Source: Lingula anatina (lineage: Eukaryota > Brachiopoda > Lingulata > Lingulida > Lingulidae). From it: a stretch of DNA of 64,000 nt. The first letter of the stretch is position 1. Each line of letters opens with the position of its first letter. Position numbers and translations under genes: made by a program. The stretch lies in assembly GCF_001039355.2 (NCBI RefSeq), contig NW_019775447.1, positions 253,758 to 317,757 on the forward strand, written 5' to 3'. Positions 63,017 through 64,000 of this stretch are shown here, piece after piece. The notes beneath the pieces are model-generated. The model was not told where the DNA came from and made no database searches. It was given only the letters and a program-made list of their open reading frames with translations.

Positions 63017-64000
63017 GTGAGTGGCAATATTATTAATAGTACATTTAGGAACTTAGAGTCAGTAGACAGGCTTAAAGTCATGCTTTGAAGTTTCTTTATT
63101 TGCTGATTTTTTCCAAAAGGTTAAACTCCATATGAGGTATTTGCAAATACACGCATGCAAACATTCACATTGCAACTGATGGTTTTTTAGGTTTATTTGT
63201 AAGCTACTGTATGCCCCTCTTGCATTGTGTTAGGGAGAAACTTTTCATCTTTTTTATATAAAATGTTGGTGCTGCAAAATCAAGCATGAGACAAATCTTT
63301 GGGAAGAAACATGCATGCATGCACGCACGCACACATACACGCACACACACACACACACACAACAGCAATAACTTGCCCCATGATAAAATTTACTCCTTGC
63401 TTGAAAGTTTGAATAGAATAATGCCAAGTTTGAAGGCAATTAATGGGTGTGGTACAATGTTCATTCATTATTCTTTAAGCATATGTCTAGCCAGTATAAT
63501 TGCTTGAATAACTGCATGTCAACACACACACAGTGCAGTAGTGCAGCCTTTTGTCAGAGGACTCCTGTTTGTATCCTAACAATGTCAGGATTTGACAAAT
63601 AGAGGTCATGTGTTTGACCTTGTAAGGAATTTAAAAACTTTTTTTCAGGTTATTTAGAAAACCACAGGGAAGCTAACCCCATTAGTTGACTTTTGGAACT
63701 TTTCATTCATGAACCTTGCCTAATTGAGATTTTTGCAATTCCAGTTCAAATTATATACGTATTGTTTTTTTCTTCTGTAGCAAATTTTGAGGTAAGCTCC
63801 TCCTTTTTACTGGGTCTGTCACTCTTTTCATATGGAATAAGTATCACAACTTAGAGCGAAGTTTCTTGGGCTAATAGCTTATGTAAGAGCACATTATGGA
63901 AGTTAAGCGAAGCATTCTGAATGCCCCTCTGGAGCTATTAGTTTTGAAATGCACTGTTTGCCAACAAGGTCTATCATAGTTCCTTTCATGTGTAAATCTC
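63017..64000 (+). other. Start of fibrillin intron 8
   Basis: No TB1-type exon is visible up to the window end. A CAG-like acceptor followed 11 bases later by GTAAGC at about 63780-63796 is too short to be taken as an exon. A (CA)n run lies at 63312-63361. Confidence 0.5.

Noticed and set aside
63780-63796. Eleven-base microexon in fibrillin intron 8
   Set aside because: Splice-like borders exist, but 11 bases would break the phase-1 pattern of all surrounding fibrillin exons.
1-64000. CRISPR arrays, operons, ribosome binding sites, rRNA or tRNA genes
   Set aside because: The sequence is animal nuclear DNA. The tandem repeats are satellites and microsatellites, and I found no convincing tRNA or rRNA.

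Overview
This is animal nuclear DNA from a marine invertebrate. The sequence is AT-rich, with spliced genes, SRCR half-domain exons, a fibrillin gene, a P2X7-type cysteine-domain exon and many DNA transposons. This fits an invertebrate deuterostome, an echinoderm best; a lancelet or hemichordate is not excluded. It is a draft assembly: single-n contig joins lie at 3376, 8576, 53166 and 59157, and an n-gap at 36358-36601.

Left part (1-24 kb). The most striking gene is on the minus strand at 13690-18847. It is a predicted 1,539-residue protein with five enzyme-like modules in one chain: carnitine/choline acyltransferase, isoaspartyl peptidase (Ntn hydrolase), two HIT-like domains, and a class II synthetase domain of the asparagine synthetase A/AsnRS type. 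Residues after 173 come from one 4.1 kb exon. The first coding exon of a tandem paralogue is at 237-582; the rest of that copy is beyond the left edge. Between the copies lie a 900 bp terminal-inverted-repeat insertion, a decayed LTR element, a partial SRCR gene, a P2X7-domain exon pair and a LINE reverse transcriptase remnant. Beyond the fusion gene are a 550 bp inverted-repeat structure and a complete Tc1-type transposon whose transposase is frameshifted.

Middle (24-45 kb). After a five-copy satellite of about 143 bp comes a two-exon MFS transporter gene of the MFSD8/CLN7 type (28611-30543, 542 residues). Two decayed tandem copies follow it, with duplicated flanks and shared transposon remnants. 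A perfect 36 bp-arm palindrome lies at 31967-32039. The stretch from 42 to 45 kb shows no gene I can support.

Right part (45-64 kb). The 5' half of a fibrillin gene is on the plus strand. Eight exons encode the signal peptide, FUN region, EGF1, a Ser/Gln-rich insert plus a reduced EGF2, EGF3, hybrid domain 1 and two calcium-binding EGFs; the gene runs off the right edge. In its fourth intron sits a PIF/Harbinger transposon with an apparently intact transposase and Myb/SANT-like partner. That block lies between two equal-length 1,574 bp direct copies that each abut a single n. I read this as a contig misplaced between two overlapping contigs.

The fusion enzyme and its paralogue are the best candidates for undescribed biology. 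The combination of an adenylate-forming amide synthetase, an amidohydrolase of the opposite sense, adenylate-handling HIT folds and an acyl-CoA transferase suggests a multistep pathway for an acylated or amidated aspartate/asparagine metabolite. That function is inference.
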